Source: Spirosoma agri (GTDB lineage Bacteria; Bacteroidota; Bacteroidia; Cytophagales; Spirosomataceae). Taken from it: a DNA stretch of 64,000 nucleotides. Positions 15,882 through 24,033 of the stretch are shown piece by piece. The notes under the pieces are model-generated. The model was given only the letters and a program-made list of their open reading frames with translations. It was not told the DNA's origin and did no database searches. The stretch spans positions 1 through 64,000 of the forward strand of contig NZ_JAAGNZ010000005.1 of the NCBI RefSeq assembly GCF_010747415.1, read 5' to 3'. The position numbers and the translations under genes were made by a program. Numbering within the stretch: position 1 is the stretch's first letter; the number at the start of each line of letters is the position of its first letter.

Positions 15882-17705
15882 ATGACCACCGAAACTACGT
15901 TCCAGGAACGTCAGCACCAATTTACTGACGCTGAAAAAGCGGCTCACCAGCGACATAATCAACTAGCGTTCTGGCGTCTCATCTGGTTCATAGCCAGTGT
16001 TGCCGCTGTTTGGTTACTCATTCGAATCGATCAGCAACTAGGGGCTGTGCTAGCGTTAGTGGTCGGCCTGGCGGGGTTTCTGTTTCTGCTAAAAAAACAT
16101 CAGGCGATTCGCCATCTACGGGATCAAAATCACCACCTAGCTTTTATCAATCAGGATGAAGCTGCCCGGCTTAAACGGAACTACCTGCGTCCGGAAACCG
16201 GTGAGCAGTATGCAAACCCTACCCATGCCTACACAGGTGATCTGGATGTCTTTGGTAAACACTCGCTCTTCCGGCTGTTGAACCGGACGCATACGCATGA
16301 AGGCCAGCGGCAATTAGCAGCCTGGCTTCAGGCGGCTGCCGGACCCGATACGGTTGGGCTGCGTCAACAGGCGGCTGCCGAACTGAAATCGAACATTGAC
16401 TGGCGGCAACAGTTTGAAGCCTTGGCCTATCTGGAAGAGACAATTACCCGTTCGCCCGATGCGCTCGTGAAGTGGGCAACCGCCGAAGTGTCGCCATTAC
16501 CGGGTTATCTCAATGTCGTACGGTTTGCGTTTCCGGCTGTCACGCTGGGATTATTTGTTGCCTGGCTGACCGGTTATGTGCCCGGCGCGTTTGTGTTGCT
16601 GGCACTATTTGTTCAGGGAATCGTACTCAGCCAGACGTCAGCTCGTGCCAAAGATGTGAGTGAGCAGACGGTTGAGATCTCAACGGCCCTTCGTGCATTC
16701 CGTGCCTTATTCCAACAGGCCGAACACGTGACTGGTGAAGCTGCGCGGCTGCGAGCGATCAGAGAGGCATTGACGTCGACGGATAAGGGGGCCTCTGAAG
16801 CGATCGGGCATTTATCACAATTAACGGAAGGCTTGAATTATCGGCGTAATCCTTATTTCTACCTTCTTTTCGGGATTGCTACGTTATGGGATGTGCATTA
16901 CCTGTTCCGGCTGGAGCGTTGGCGTAATGAACACGGTCCGCACCTTGGCCGCTGGTTCGATGCACTGGGTGAACTCGAAGCCCTGAATAGTCTGGCTGGT
17001 TTTGCCTACGCACATCCGACTTACACAACGCCATCCATCGTTGAGGGGCAGCTTACGCTGGCTATCGAGTCGGCAGCTCACCCTTTGTTGGCGCCGGATC
17101 GAAGCATCGCCAATTCACTTACGCTGACTGGTAACGGGCAAACCATATTGATCACCGGCTCCAATATGTCGGGTAAGAGTACCTTTCTGCGTACGGTCGG
17201 TGCCAATGTCGTGCTGGCGCTGGCGGGTGCCGTTGTGAGTGCCGACGGCTTTGCCTGCTCGCCCGTACGCGTGTTTACGAGTATGCGTACACATGATTCA
17301 CTAGAAGAAAGTACATCGTCGTTCTACGCTGAATTAAAGCGTCTTCAGACGCTGATCACACTGTCGAAACAACCGACGACTGCTACCCAGAAACAGATGC
17401 CAATGCTGTATTTTCTGGATGAAATTCTGAAAGGCACAAATTCCGCTGACCGCCATCGTGGGGCCGAAGCCTTGATTCGTCAGTTGCACCGGACCACTGC
17501 CTCCGGCTTTGTCTCCACGCACGATTTGGAGTTGGGTCAGCTAACCGATTCCAGCGATTTTGTTCGTAACTATCATTTCCAGTCCGATCTGCACAACGGC
17601 GAACTGCTGTTCGATTACAAACTTCGTACCGGTATCTGTGAGAGTTTCAACGCCAGTCAGCTTATGCAGGCGATCGGTATTGAAATTGATGCGCTTCAGA
17701 AATAG
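15882..17705 (+). CDS. MutS-like ATPase with N-terminal membrane anchor
   Basis: A 607-aa protein. Two hydrophobic helices lie near residues 28-70 (IWFIASVAAVWLLI and AVLALVVGLAGFLFLL) and another pair near 210-250. It has MutS core helices, then a MutS-type ATPase domain with Walker A TGSNMSGKST (about residue 425), FACSPVRVFTSMRTHDSLEESTS, Walker B-like MLYFLDEILKGTNS and FVSTHDLELG. It lacks the MutS mismatch-binding domain I and the MutS2 Smr nuclease. The combination of membrane segments and a MutS ATPase recurs in Bacteroidota but has no known function. It is probably not a mismatch repair enzyme. Confidence 0.8.
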   Translation: MTTETTFQERQHQFTDAEKAAHQRHNQLAFWRLIWFIASVAAVWLLIRIDQQLGAVLALVVGLAGFLFLLKKHQAIRHLRDQNHHLAFINQDEAARLKRNYLRPETGEQYANPTHAYTGDLDVFGKHSLFRLLNRTHTHEGQRQLAAWLQAAAGPDTVGLRQQAAAELKSNIDWRQQFEALAYLEETITRSPDALVKWATAEVSPLPGYLNVVRFAFPAVTLGLFVAWLTGYVPGAFVLLALFVQGIVLSQTSARAKDVSEQTVEISTALRAFRALFQQAEHVTGEAARLRAIREALTSTDKGASEAIGHLSQLTEGLNYRRNPYFYLLFGIATLWDVHYLFRLERWRNEHGPHLGRWFDALGELEALNSLAGFAYAHPTYTTPSIVEGQLTLAIESAAHPLLAPDRSIANSLTLTGNGQTILITGSNMSGKSTFLRTVGANVVLALAGAVVSADGFACSPVRVFTSMRTHDSLEESTSSFYAELKRLQTLITLSKQPTTATQKQMPMLYFLDEILKGTNSADRHRGAEALIRQLHRTTASGFVSTHDLELGQLTDSSDFVRNYHFQSDLHNGELLFDYKLRTGICESFNASQLMQAIGIEIDALQK

Positions 17706-18583
17706 AGCCAGTGCCAGCGTAGTTTTGGCCCGATCTGTAACGTTGGAGCCGGGATTTTTATGTACTTGAAGAGACCCAGCACGAGTCTGGCAGTCGCGCT
17801 GCGTGGTTTGAAAAGCTTGATCAGGTTTATATCGGGTGCGATGTACCACTCATGGCGACCACCCAACCCATCGTGGCGGACGCTCCAGCTTTCGGCTTCC
17901 AGACCCATCCCTATGGATAGCTGTAACCAGGCTGGCCATGTCTGCCGCCAACGCTGACATCCAAATTGCTTTGGTGAAAATGAGAACCAGTAGGTCTGAT
18001 TCAGGTAGTCATCAATGGAGAAACGTTGGCGGGGAATACCACGCTCATCGAAGTATTTTGATGTCTGTTGCCAGTAGCTTACTTTCCATTGAGCATCCCG
18101 CAGAAATCCCGACCGGTTTTGCGCCATTGGCCAGAACCCACCAAGTGCTCCGGCGGCCACGTCGCGCCAGCTAAAGCCATACGTTGGCGAGTACCCATCT
18201 TTCAGTTCGATACCAAGTTCGACGAACGCTGCCGAACCCAGCGCTAGCCATTCGGCCTTACGTTGTGACACACCCGCCCACCGGTAGGCGTTGTAGTAGA
18301 TTTCCGATACGAAAATACCACCGGTTAGATGAGCTACCTTGTCCAGACCACTCGCGTACGTTAGATCGCGCCCTTCGTCAAAATGAAACGGAACGCCCTT
18401 ATCGTGCCACCAGGTCCGGTCAAGATACGCGTATGTCGATCCCAGCGTGAGCAGTGAGGTTGCTCCAACAGCCCATAAACGACCTGATTTTGGCTGGACG
18501 ATAGGAATTTTGCTACTATCAGCTAAGGGCGGAATCGTGTCCGCAGAAAAATGCAGGAGCGATAACAGGAGCAGGACTGTCAA
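17696..18583 (-). CDS. DUF2279 family protein (YfiM-like)
   Basis: A 295-aa predicted envelope protein with an N-terminal hydrophobic signal (TVLLLLSLLHFSADT) and a second hydrophobic segment (LWAVGATSLLTLGSTYAYL). The family core includes DKVAHLTGGIFVSEIYYNAYRWAGVSQ, GIELKDGYSPTYGFSWRDVAAG and a beta-rich C-terminus. DUF2279 proteins have no established function. The gene is convergent with the MutS-like gene and their ends overlap by 10 bases. Confidence 0.75.
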   Translation of the reverse strand: MTVLLLLSLLHFSADTIPPLADSSKIPIVQPKSGRLWAVGATSLLTLGSTYAYLDRTWWHDKGVPFHFDEGRDLTYASGLDKVAHLTGGIFVSEIYYNAYRWAGVSQRKAEWLALGSAAFVELGIELKDGYSPTYGFSWRDVAAGALGGFWPMAQNRSGFLRDAQWKVSYWQQTSKYFDERGIPRQRFSIDDYLNQTYWFSFSPKQFGCQRWRQTWPAWLQLSIGMGLEAESWSVRHDGLGGRHEWYIAPDINLIKLFKPRSATARLVLGLFKYIKIPAPTLQIGPKLRWHWLYF

Positions 18584-18739
18584 GCTTTCGGTGAATTAAG
18601 CGTCAAAATATACAAATTAAGTTACAAAAATTTACTTTGTAATGATATAACACGGGGAAATGGCTTTGAATGTCATGCAGATAGTAGCCGGATTATACTC
18701 TTTTGGCTGAGCTGAATCCCAAACAACCAACAGGGCCAC

Positions 18740-18769
18740 TTGTTAACTTTAGAGAAAGCAGTATATTTG
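18740..18769 (+). promoter_or_regulatory. Orphan promoter-like site
   Basis: TTG (18740-18742), a 19-base spacer, then TATATTTG (18762-18769) is a full fit to the Bacteroidota pattern. No recognised gene follows on this strand before tRNA-Phe, which is on the other strand. Confidence 0.5.
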
Positions 18770-18776
18770 CTGACCC

Positions 18777-18806
18777 AACAAATAGTATGCTTGCATACTA
18801 TTTGTT
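18777..18806. repeat. Perfect 14-bp palindrome over the expected start site
   Basis: AACAAATAGTATGC-TT-GCATACTATTTGTT. It begins eight bases after the -7 element of the orphan promoter, the position of a repressor operator or a 5' hairpin. Confidence 0.55.
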
Positions 18807-18867
18807 AAAGGTTGATTTTGTTGCATTCCGCTAATCACTGCTAGACGCTTTATGATCGCTATAGAAA

Positions 18868-18897
18868 CAAAAAAAGCCTTTCCGAGTGGAAAGGCTT
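18868..18897 (-). terminator. Terminator of tRNA-Phe
   Basis: On the minus strand, AAGCCTTTCC-actc-GGAAAGGCTT is followed by a T-run. It lies just downstream of the tRNA-Phe gene. Confidence 0.85.
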
Positions 18898-18906
18898 ACG
18901 TTGAGG

Positions 18907-18982
18907 TGGTGGTGATGGACGGAATCGAACCGCCGACACAAGGATTTTCAGTCCTTTGCTCTACCAACTGAGCTACATCACC
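18907..18982 (-). tRNA. tRNA-Phe (GAA), CCA encoded
   Basis: The minus strand folds as a full cloverleaf: acceptor GGTGATG with CATCACC, D-arm GCTCAGTTGGTAGAGC, anticodon arm AAGGA-CTGAAAA-TCCTT giving anticodon GAA, and T-arm with GTTCGATTC. The discriminator is A (18910) and the CCA end is encoded (18907-18909). It has its own promoter and terminator, so it is a single-gene unit. Confidence 0.97.
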
Positions 18983-18994
18983 TAAACGTGGGTG

Positions 18995-19024
18995 CAAAAG
19001 TACGTGACCATGTTGATTTTGCAA
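18995..19024 (-). promoter_or_regulatory. Promoter of tRNA-Phe
   Basis: On the minus strand TTG (19024-19022), 19 bases, then TACTTTTG (19002-18995). The predicted start is about 6-8 bases before the tRNA 5' end. Confidence 0.75.
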
Positions 19025-19106
19025 GCGATTGATCATTAATTTTTCGAATAAACTGTAGTTGCCTGATTTACGGTATTGATTATCAGGCTAGATGCGTATC
19101 TAACGA

Positions 19107-20486
19107 ATGGAAATTTTTCAGCAAATTTTGTTTGTCGCGGCACTGGCTGCGACAGCATGGTATATCACCAAACGCATTAAACTCATTGCGAGGGCAATTA
19201 ATCTCGGTCGACCAGAGAATCGATTTGACCACGCCGACGAACGGTTGAAGACGATGCTGCTCGTCGCCTTTGGGCAGAAGAAGATGTTTGCCAACCCATT
19301 GGTGGGTGTCATGCACTTCGTCATATATGCCGGATTCATCATCATCAATCTCGAAATTCTCGAAATCATTCTCGATGGCATTCTGGGCACACACCGATTG
19401 TTCGCGCCGTACATTACACCTGTGTATCCAATCCTGATCGACATGTTCGAGGTGCTTGCCTTTGGTGTGCTGGCGGTCTGTGTCGTATTCTTATGTCGTC
19501 GGTTTATTGCCCGCGTCAGTCGTTTGCAAGCCAGTCGGCACCGCGAACTACGGGGATGGCCTGTTTCTGATGCAACAATTATCCTAACCGCCGAAATTCT
19601 GCTGATGATCGCGTTTCTGACCTGGAATGCGTCCGATAGTGTGCTGCGTGATCGGGGCGTTGGCCACTACGGTGAGTTGCAGGGCATTGTGCCGGACTTC
19701 TTAATCAGCCAATACCTCAAACCGCTCTTCACCGGTTTCAGCGATACGGCGCTGGTCGCTTACGAGCGTACGTCGTGGTGGCTGCACATTCTGGGTATTC
19801 TGGCTTTTGCGGTATACGTGACCTACTCGAAGCATTTACACATTGCGCTGGGCTTTCCGAACGTTTATTTCTCCGACCTACAGCCCAAAGGCGAAATGCA
19901 GAATATGCCCGAAATTACCAAAGAGGTGCAGTTGGCGCTGGGATTACCCGTTACGACCGAGGCTGATGGCGCGCAGGCGAATGATAATGGGGAGCAGCCG
20001 CCGGCTGAGGTAGGTCGATTTGGGGCCAAAGACGTGCAGGATCTAAAGTGGATCAACCTTATGAACGCCTATAGCTGTACCGAATGTGGTCGCTGTACGG
20101 CAGCCTGTCCGGCCAATATTACCGGTAAAAAGCTATCGCCCCGTAAAATCATGATGGACACCCGCGACCGGCTTGAAGAAATTCAGCAGGGATGGCAAAC
20201 GAACGGGCCTGACTACCGGGATGAAAAATCGCTGCTGAACGATTACATCACCGCCGAAGAACTCAATGCCTGCACGACCTGTCAGGCGTGTGTCAATGCG
20301 TGTCCAATCAATATTAACCCACTGGATATTATCCTGCAATTGCGTCGCTACCGGGTTATGGAAGAATCGCAGGCCCCCGCATCCTGGAACGCTATGTTCA
20401 GTAACATTGAAAATAACATGGCACCCTGGAAGTTCTCGCCGAGCGACCGGTTCAATTGGGCCGATCAGGTAAATGACGCTAACTAA
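19107..20486 (+). CDS. Membrane Fe-S electron-transfer protein
   Basis: A 459-aa protein. Its N-terminal half has about five membrane helices in a nitrate-reductase-gamma-like arrangement. The C-terminal part is a dicluster ferredoxin domain with CTECGRCTAACPAN (near residue 323) and CTTCQACVNACPI (near 390). With the adjacent CCG-domain protein it resembles HdrDE, GlpC or LldE-type menaquinone-linked oxidoreductases. It probably passes electrons between a cytoplasmic partner and the quinone pool. An inverted repeat GCCTGAT/ATCAGGC sits in the 5' region (19061-19088). The physiological donor is unknown. Confidence 0.8.
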   Translation: MEIFQQILFVAALAATAWYITKRIKLIARAINLGRPENRFDHADERLKTMLLVAFGQKKMFANPLVGVMHFVIYAGFIIINLEILEIILDGILGTHRLFAPYITPVYPILIDMFEVLAFGVLAVCVVFLCRRFIARVSRLQASRHRELRGWPVSDATIILTAEILLMIAFLTWNASDSVLRDRGVGHYGELQGIVPDFLISQYLKPLFTGFSDTALVAYERTSWWLHILGILAFAVYVTYSKHLHIALGFPNVYFSDLQPKGEMQNMPEITKEVQLALGLPVTTEADGAQANDNGEQPPAEVGRFGAKDVQDLKWINLMNAYSCTECGRCTAACPANITGKKLSPRKIMMDTRDRLEEIQQGWQTNGPDYRDEKSLLNDYITAEELNACTTCQACVNACPININPLDIILQLRRYRVMEESQAPASWNAMFSNIENNMAPWKFSPSDRFNWADQVNDAN

Positions 20487-20555
20487 GTGCTTGATCTACT
20501 CAATCACCGGCCACCGTGGCTGTAAGTGACAGGTAGCGGCCAACAACTAAACATC

Positions 20556-21359
20556 ATGACACAGGAAGTAAAAACATACACGGTTCCGACAATGGCTGAT
20601 ATGGCTGCGTCGGGAGAGGAGCCGGAAATTCTATTTTGGGTCGGTTGTGCTGGCTCTTTCGATGATCGTTACAAACGTGTGACGATCGCCTTCGTGCGCA
20701 TTCTCAACCATGTCGGCATTAAGTTTGCCGTTCTGGGGCCGGAAGAAGGGTGTACCGGCGATCCGGCCCGTCGGGCGGGGAACGAGTTTTTGTTCCAGAT
20801 GCAGGCGATGTCGAATATACAGGTACTGAATGGCTATAATGTCAAGAAGATTGTAACGGCTTGCCCGCATTGTTTTAACACGCTCAAGAACGAGTATCCC
20901 GAACTGGGCGGGAACTATGACGTGATTCACCATTCGCAGTTTTTGCAGGGCCTCATCAATGAAGGACGCGTGCGAGTAAAGGATGGTGAATCGTTCAAAG
21001 GACGACGAATCACGTTCCACGACTCGTGTTACCTTGGCCGGGCCAACAAGGTATACGAAGCGCCCCGCGATGTGCTGGCCGCACTGGATGCTGATCTGGT
21101 CGAGATGAAGCGGGTACGGGCCAATGGACTTTGCTGCGGAGCGGGCGGGGGGCAGTATTTCAAAGAACCCGAAGCCGGCAAAAAGGATGTGAACGTTGAA
21201 CGGGTTGAGGAAGCGTTGGGGACGGGTGCCGATACAATTGCCGTGGCGTGTCCGTTCTGCATGACCATGATGACTGACGGTGTCAAGAATAAGAACAAAG
21301 AAGACTCGGTTAGGGTTTACGACATTTCGGAACTGATTGCTCAGGGGCAGGGACTTTAA
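20556..21359 (+). CDS. CCG-domain Fe-S protein (HdrB/LldE-like)
   Basis: A 267-aa cytoplasmic protein with two cysteine-rich CCG repeats. The first is FWVGCAGSFD followed by ACPHCFNTLKNEYP. The second is HDSCYLGR followed by GLCCGAGGGQ and ACPFCMTMM. These repeats bind the unusual 4Fe-4S clusters of heterodisulfide reductase B. The gene follows the membrane Fe-S gene by 69 bases, and the two probably form one complex. I chose the ATG at 20556 over the longer frame from 20526 because the extra residues are not conserved. Confidence 0.85.
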   Translation: MTQEVKTYTVPTMADMAASGEEPEILFWVGCAGSFDDRYKRVTIAFVRILNHVGIKFAVLGPEEGCTGDPARRAGNEFLFQMQAMSNIQVLNGYNVKKIVTACPHCFNTLKNEYPELGGNYDVIHHSQFLQGLINEGRVRVKDGESFKGRRITFHDSCYLGRANKVYEAPRDVLAALDADLVEMKRVRANGLCCGAGGGQYFKEPEAGKKDVNVERVEEALGTGADTIAVACPFCMTMMTDGVKNKNKEDSVRVYDISELIAQGQGL

Positions 21360-21441
21360 ACGGGGATGAATGTTGTTGATACGTTCCTTGTTGATTAGCT
21401 TTAGTACACCAGCAACTCAGTCTCAATTTTTCCTTTAAAAA

Positions 21442-21954
21442 ATGTACGCAGATTTTGATAAACTCCCTGAAACGGCCCGCGTGTGGGTCTACCAGGCGAA
21501 TCGCTCCCTGTCAAACGAGGAGGTAGCGGCCATTGCTGAAGCTCTCAAACCGGCTCTTAGTCAATGGGCGGCCCACGGTCAGCCATTGCTGGCGTCGGCA
21601 CTGGTCATTGAAAACCGGTTCGTCGTCGTTGGTGTCGATGAAGGGTATAACCTGCCGAGTGGGTGCTCGATTGATTCATCCGTACGGACGTTGCAGGAAA
21701 TTGGTCGCCAGCTCAGCGATGGCATTAATGCCGTTGATTTCTTCGATCGTTCAGCGGCTGTTCAGGCGGCCGATGGTTCGGTTGCAACCTACCCACTATC
21801 GACAATTAAAGAGGCCGTTGCCGATGGTTCATTAACGCCGGATACTACGGTTTTTAACACGCTGGTTAAAACCAAAGCGGAGTTTTTGTCAGCGTGGCAT
21901 GTCAGAGCTGCTGATTCTTGGCTAAAGCGTTATTTTAAATCTATACCTGCGTAA
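21442..21954 (+). CDS. Conserved 170-aa protein, often mislabelled ABC transporter ATPase
   Basis: It starts YADFDKLPETARVWVYQANRSLS and contains a central ALVIENRFVVVGVDE with SGCSIDSSVRTLQEIG. Proteins of this type are widespread in Bacteroidota and are sometimes annotated as ABC transporter ATPase, but no Walker A, Walker B or signature motif is present here. It follows the Fe-S pair on the same strand and ends before a hairpin terminator, so it may be co-transcribed. Function is unknown. Confidence 0.7.
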   Translation: MYADFDKLPETARVWVYQANRSLSNEEVAAIAEALKPALSQWAAHGQPLLASALVIENRFVVVGVDEGYNLPSGCSIDSSVRTLQEIGRQLSDGINAVDFFDRSAAVQAADGSVATYPLSTIKEAVADGSLTPDTTVFNTLVKTKAEFLSAWHVRAADSWLKRYFKSIPA

Positions 21955-21971
21955 CGTACGTAGATAGACGG

Positions 21972-22014
21972 GCCAATCAGCCGCTTACCAATTTGTTGGT
22001 AGCGGCTGATTGGC
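21972..22014 (+). terminator. Hairpin terminator after the 170-aa gene
   Basis: GCCAATCAGCCGCTTACCAA pairs with TTGGTAGCGGCTGATTGGC, with one bulged T. It lies just after the stop at 21954. Confidence 0.65.
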
Positions 22015-22200
22015 GTTAACAGCAAAGAAGTTTGAAACGTTCACTGCCAAATCGTCATATTCGATTGATTTTGAGCTTTGTTTTGAACAAAGGAGTGATT
22101 TTTGCAGTCCAACTCAAATAAGGCTCTACGAATTGGTTGTGTATAATTATTGAATTCGTTGAGTATTGCCGACGGTAGAAGGCAATTAACTCTTACTTTT

Positions 22201-22881
22201 ATGGCGACCATACAAGAAGCTATGTCAGATACGCCCACTCGCGACGACGACCAATTGCTACCCGAAGGCGATTCGATAGACCAGCCTTCGGCCGATACTC
22301 CTGCCCGCGGTTATACCGATGAGCAGAAATATCGGATTTTCAACAAGGAGTTTATGCCCCACATCGACTCCATGTACAACTTTGCTTTTCGCCTGACAAC
22401 TGACGAGGACGATGCCAACGATCTCGTGCAGGATACCTATCTAAAGGCATTTCGGTTTATTTCATCGTTTGAGCAAGGAACTAACGCTAAAGCATGGCTG
22501 TTTCGGATACTGAAGAACAGCTTCATTAACGATTACCGGAAAAAGAGTAAGGAGCCAGCCAAAGTAGATTATCAGGACGTAGAAACCACCTACAATTCTG
22601 AAGATGCCGAAGCTGAACACACCGTCGACCTGCGGGCCGAGTCTGTTTCCGATCTGATTGGTGATGAAGTAGCAACAGCACTAAACTCGTTGCCGGTTGA
22701 TTTTCGGACGGTAATTATTCTGTGCGATATTGAAGGGTTCACCTATGAGGAAATGGCCAAGATTTTGGATATTCCTATTGGCACCGTTCGATCTCGCTTA
22801 CACCGCGCCCGGAACCTGTTGAAAGAAAAATTGCGTGATTACGCATCGTCAATGGGATATAATGAAGAAAATGAAGAATAA
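22201..22881 (+). CDS. ECF-type RNA polymerase sigma factor
   Basis: A 226-aa sigma-70 family protein. Region 2 contains MYNFAFRLTTDEDDANDLVQDTYLKAFRFISSF in pattern and the -10-recognition NAKAWLFRILKNSFINDYRK. Region 4 has LPVDFRTVIILCDIEGFTYEEMAKIL and the helix-turn-helix IPIGTVRSRLHRARNLLKE. An acidic N-terminal tail of about 45 residues precedes region 2. The ATG at 22201 is preferred to the frame start at 22150. The downstream gene encodes its likely anti-sigma factor, 79 bases away. Confidence 0.9.
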   Translation: MATIQEAMSDTPTRDDDQLLPEGDSIDQPSADTPARGYTDEQKYRIFNKEFMPHIDSMYNFAFRLTTDEDDANDLVQDTYLKAFRFISSFEQGTNAKAWLFRILKNSFINDYRKKSKEPAKVDYQDVETTYNSEDAEAEHTVDLRAESVSDLIGDEVATALNSLPVDFRTVIILCDIEGFTYEEMAKILDIPIGTVRSRLHRARNLLKEKLRDYASSMGYNEENEE

Positions 22882-22960
22882 CCGAACTATTTCTACACAT
22901 ATCTTGGTTCTGCTAGTAACTTAACGTATTATTATTCTTGGAATAAATTAGACTTTTCCA

Positions 22961-23251
22961 ATGCAAACGTCGTTGCCATCCTCATCTTCATCTAACGCAC
23001 AGCCCGAGATGAAAGAACATTGCGGTCACAGTACGGACTGCCTGAAGATGATTCAATTAATTCTGGATGGGGAAGCCACCGAGCAACAACTCGCCAGATT
23101 AAAAGTCAATCTTGAATCCTGCAAACCTTGTATCGAGATGTATCACCTCGAGAAAGAAGTAAAAGAGTTATTGACAAAACGAATGGAAAAGCGGTGCTGT
23201 CCTGAGCAGTTAGTAGCAACGATAAAATCCAAAATTCTGACTTTTAGTTAG
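22961..23251 (+). CDS. Zinc-finger-like anti-sigma factor (RsrA type)
   Basis: A 96-aa soluble protein. Its core (CLKMIQLILDGEATEQQLARL, then NLESCKPC, then CCPEQLVATIKSKI) follows the RsrA/mycothiol-system anti-sigma layout of HxxxCxxC zinc finger, linker and C-terminal Cys. The position usually held by zinc-binding His is Asn (NxxxCxxC). Another His (CGHSTDC) near the N-terminus might substitute. It presumably binds the sigma factor encoded just upstream and may sense thiol oxidation through its Cys residues. Confidence 0.75.
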   Translation: MQTSLPSSSSSNAQPEMKEHCGHSTDCLKMIQLILDGEATEQQLARLKVNLESCKPCIEMYHLEKEVKELLTKRMEKRCCPEQLVATIKSKILTFS

Positions 23252-23267
23252 TAATCACTATACTGAT

Positions 23268-23314
23268 TAGGGTAATTAAGGGAATGCCTTCAACAGCAGC
23301 CTTAATTACCCTAA
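23268..23314 (+). terminator. Terminator after the anti-sigma gene
   Basis: TTAGGGTAATTAAGG (23268-23282) pairs perfectly with CCTTAATTACCCTAA (23300-23314), followed by a T-rich tract. Confidence 0.7.
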
Positions 23315-23342
23315 TTTATTTTTCAATTAACTCATTACCCAC

Positions 23343-23942
23343 TTGGACGGCAAACTTATCATTTTCTCTGCCCCTTCCGGTTCCGGAAAAACTACCATTG
23401 TTAAGCATCTGCTAGCCGAGAACACGAATCTCGGTTTTTCCATTTCGGCCTGTACCCGCGACCGGCGGGGCAGAAGCGAAGAAAATGGCAAGGATTATTA
23501 CTTCCTGACACCGGAGGATTTTAAGCAAAAGATAGACGGTGGCGAGTTTGTCGAATGGGAAGAAGTATATACGGGCGCTTTCTACGGTACACTGAAATCA
23601 GAGATTGAACGCGTGTGGGCAACCGGCAAACATGTTCTGTTCGATGTGGACGTGCAAGGTGGCTTGAAGTTGAAAGACTATTACGGTGAAAAAGCACTGG
23701 CCGTGTTCGTGCAGGTTCCGGATGAAGAAACGCTGCGTCAACGACTGATCGGACGCGGTTCGGAAACCGAAGAGAGCCTGTCGAAGCGATTATTTAAAGT
23801 GCACTTCGAGATGAGTTTCAAAAATCGCTTCGACGTAATCCTGGTCAATGATGACCTGGAAACATCGCTCAATAAAGCGCAGAAACTTGTCGATGATTTT
23901 GTTCAGAAGAACGAAGTGCCCGCCAAAGGCGCTATTCTTTAA
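23343..23942 (+). CDS. gmk: Guanylate kinase, TTG start
   Basis: Phosphorylates GMP to GDP. The P-loop is SAPSGSGKTT (residues 9-18). The GMP-binding core includes ACTRDRRGRSEENGKDYYFL, GEFVEWEEVYTGAFYGT and FDVDVQGG, and the lid has LRQRLIGRGSE. At 199 aa it is full length. The start codon is TTG at 23343; no in-frame ATG lies nearby upstream, and the conserved family start (M-x-GKLIIFSAPSG) places the first codon exactly here. Confidence 0.95.
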   Translation: MDGKLIIFSAPSGSGKTTIVKHLLAENTNLGFSISACTRDRRGRSEENGKDYYFLTPEDFKQKIDGGEFVEWEEVYTGAFYGTLKSEIERVWATGKHVLFDVDVQGGLKLKDYYGEKALAVFVQVPDEETLRQRLIGRGSETEESLSKRLFKVHFEMSFKNRFDVILVNDDLETSLNKAQKLVDDFVQKNEVPAKGAIL

Positions 23943-24033
23943 ACCGATCTTGCCCGGTCGCTCCGGTGGGATTGTTCCGTAAGAACAGACAGCATTAGAG
24001 CGATTTGGCAAAACTGTTAATTCTACCACTGCT

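Larger units (their letters stand above)
18584..18873. other. Intergenic stretch with a promoter-like site and palindrome
   Basis: No convincing gene is visible. The stretch contains a promoter-like pair at 18740-18769 and a perfect palindrome at 18777-18806 facing the plus strand. A 15-codon frame (18787-18834) starts inside the palindrome. It may encode a small RNA or regulatory unit, or be inert. Confidence 0.4.
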
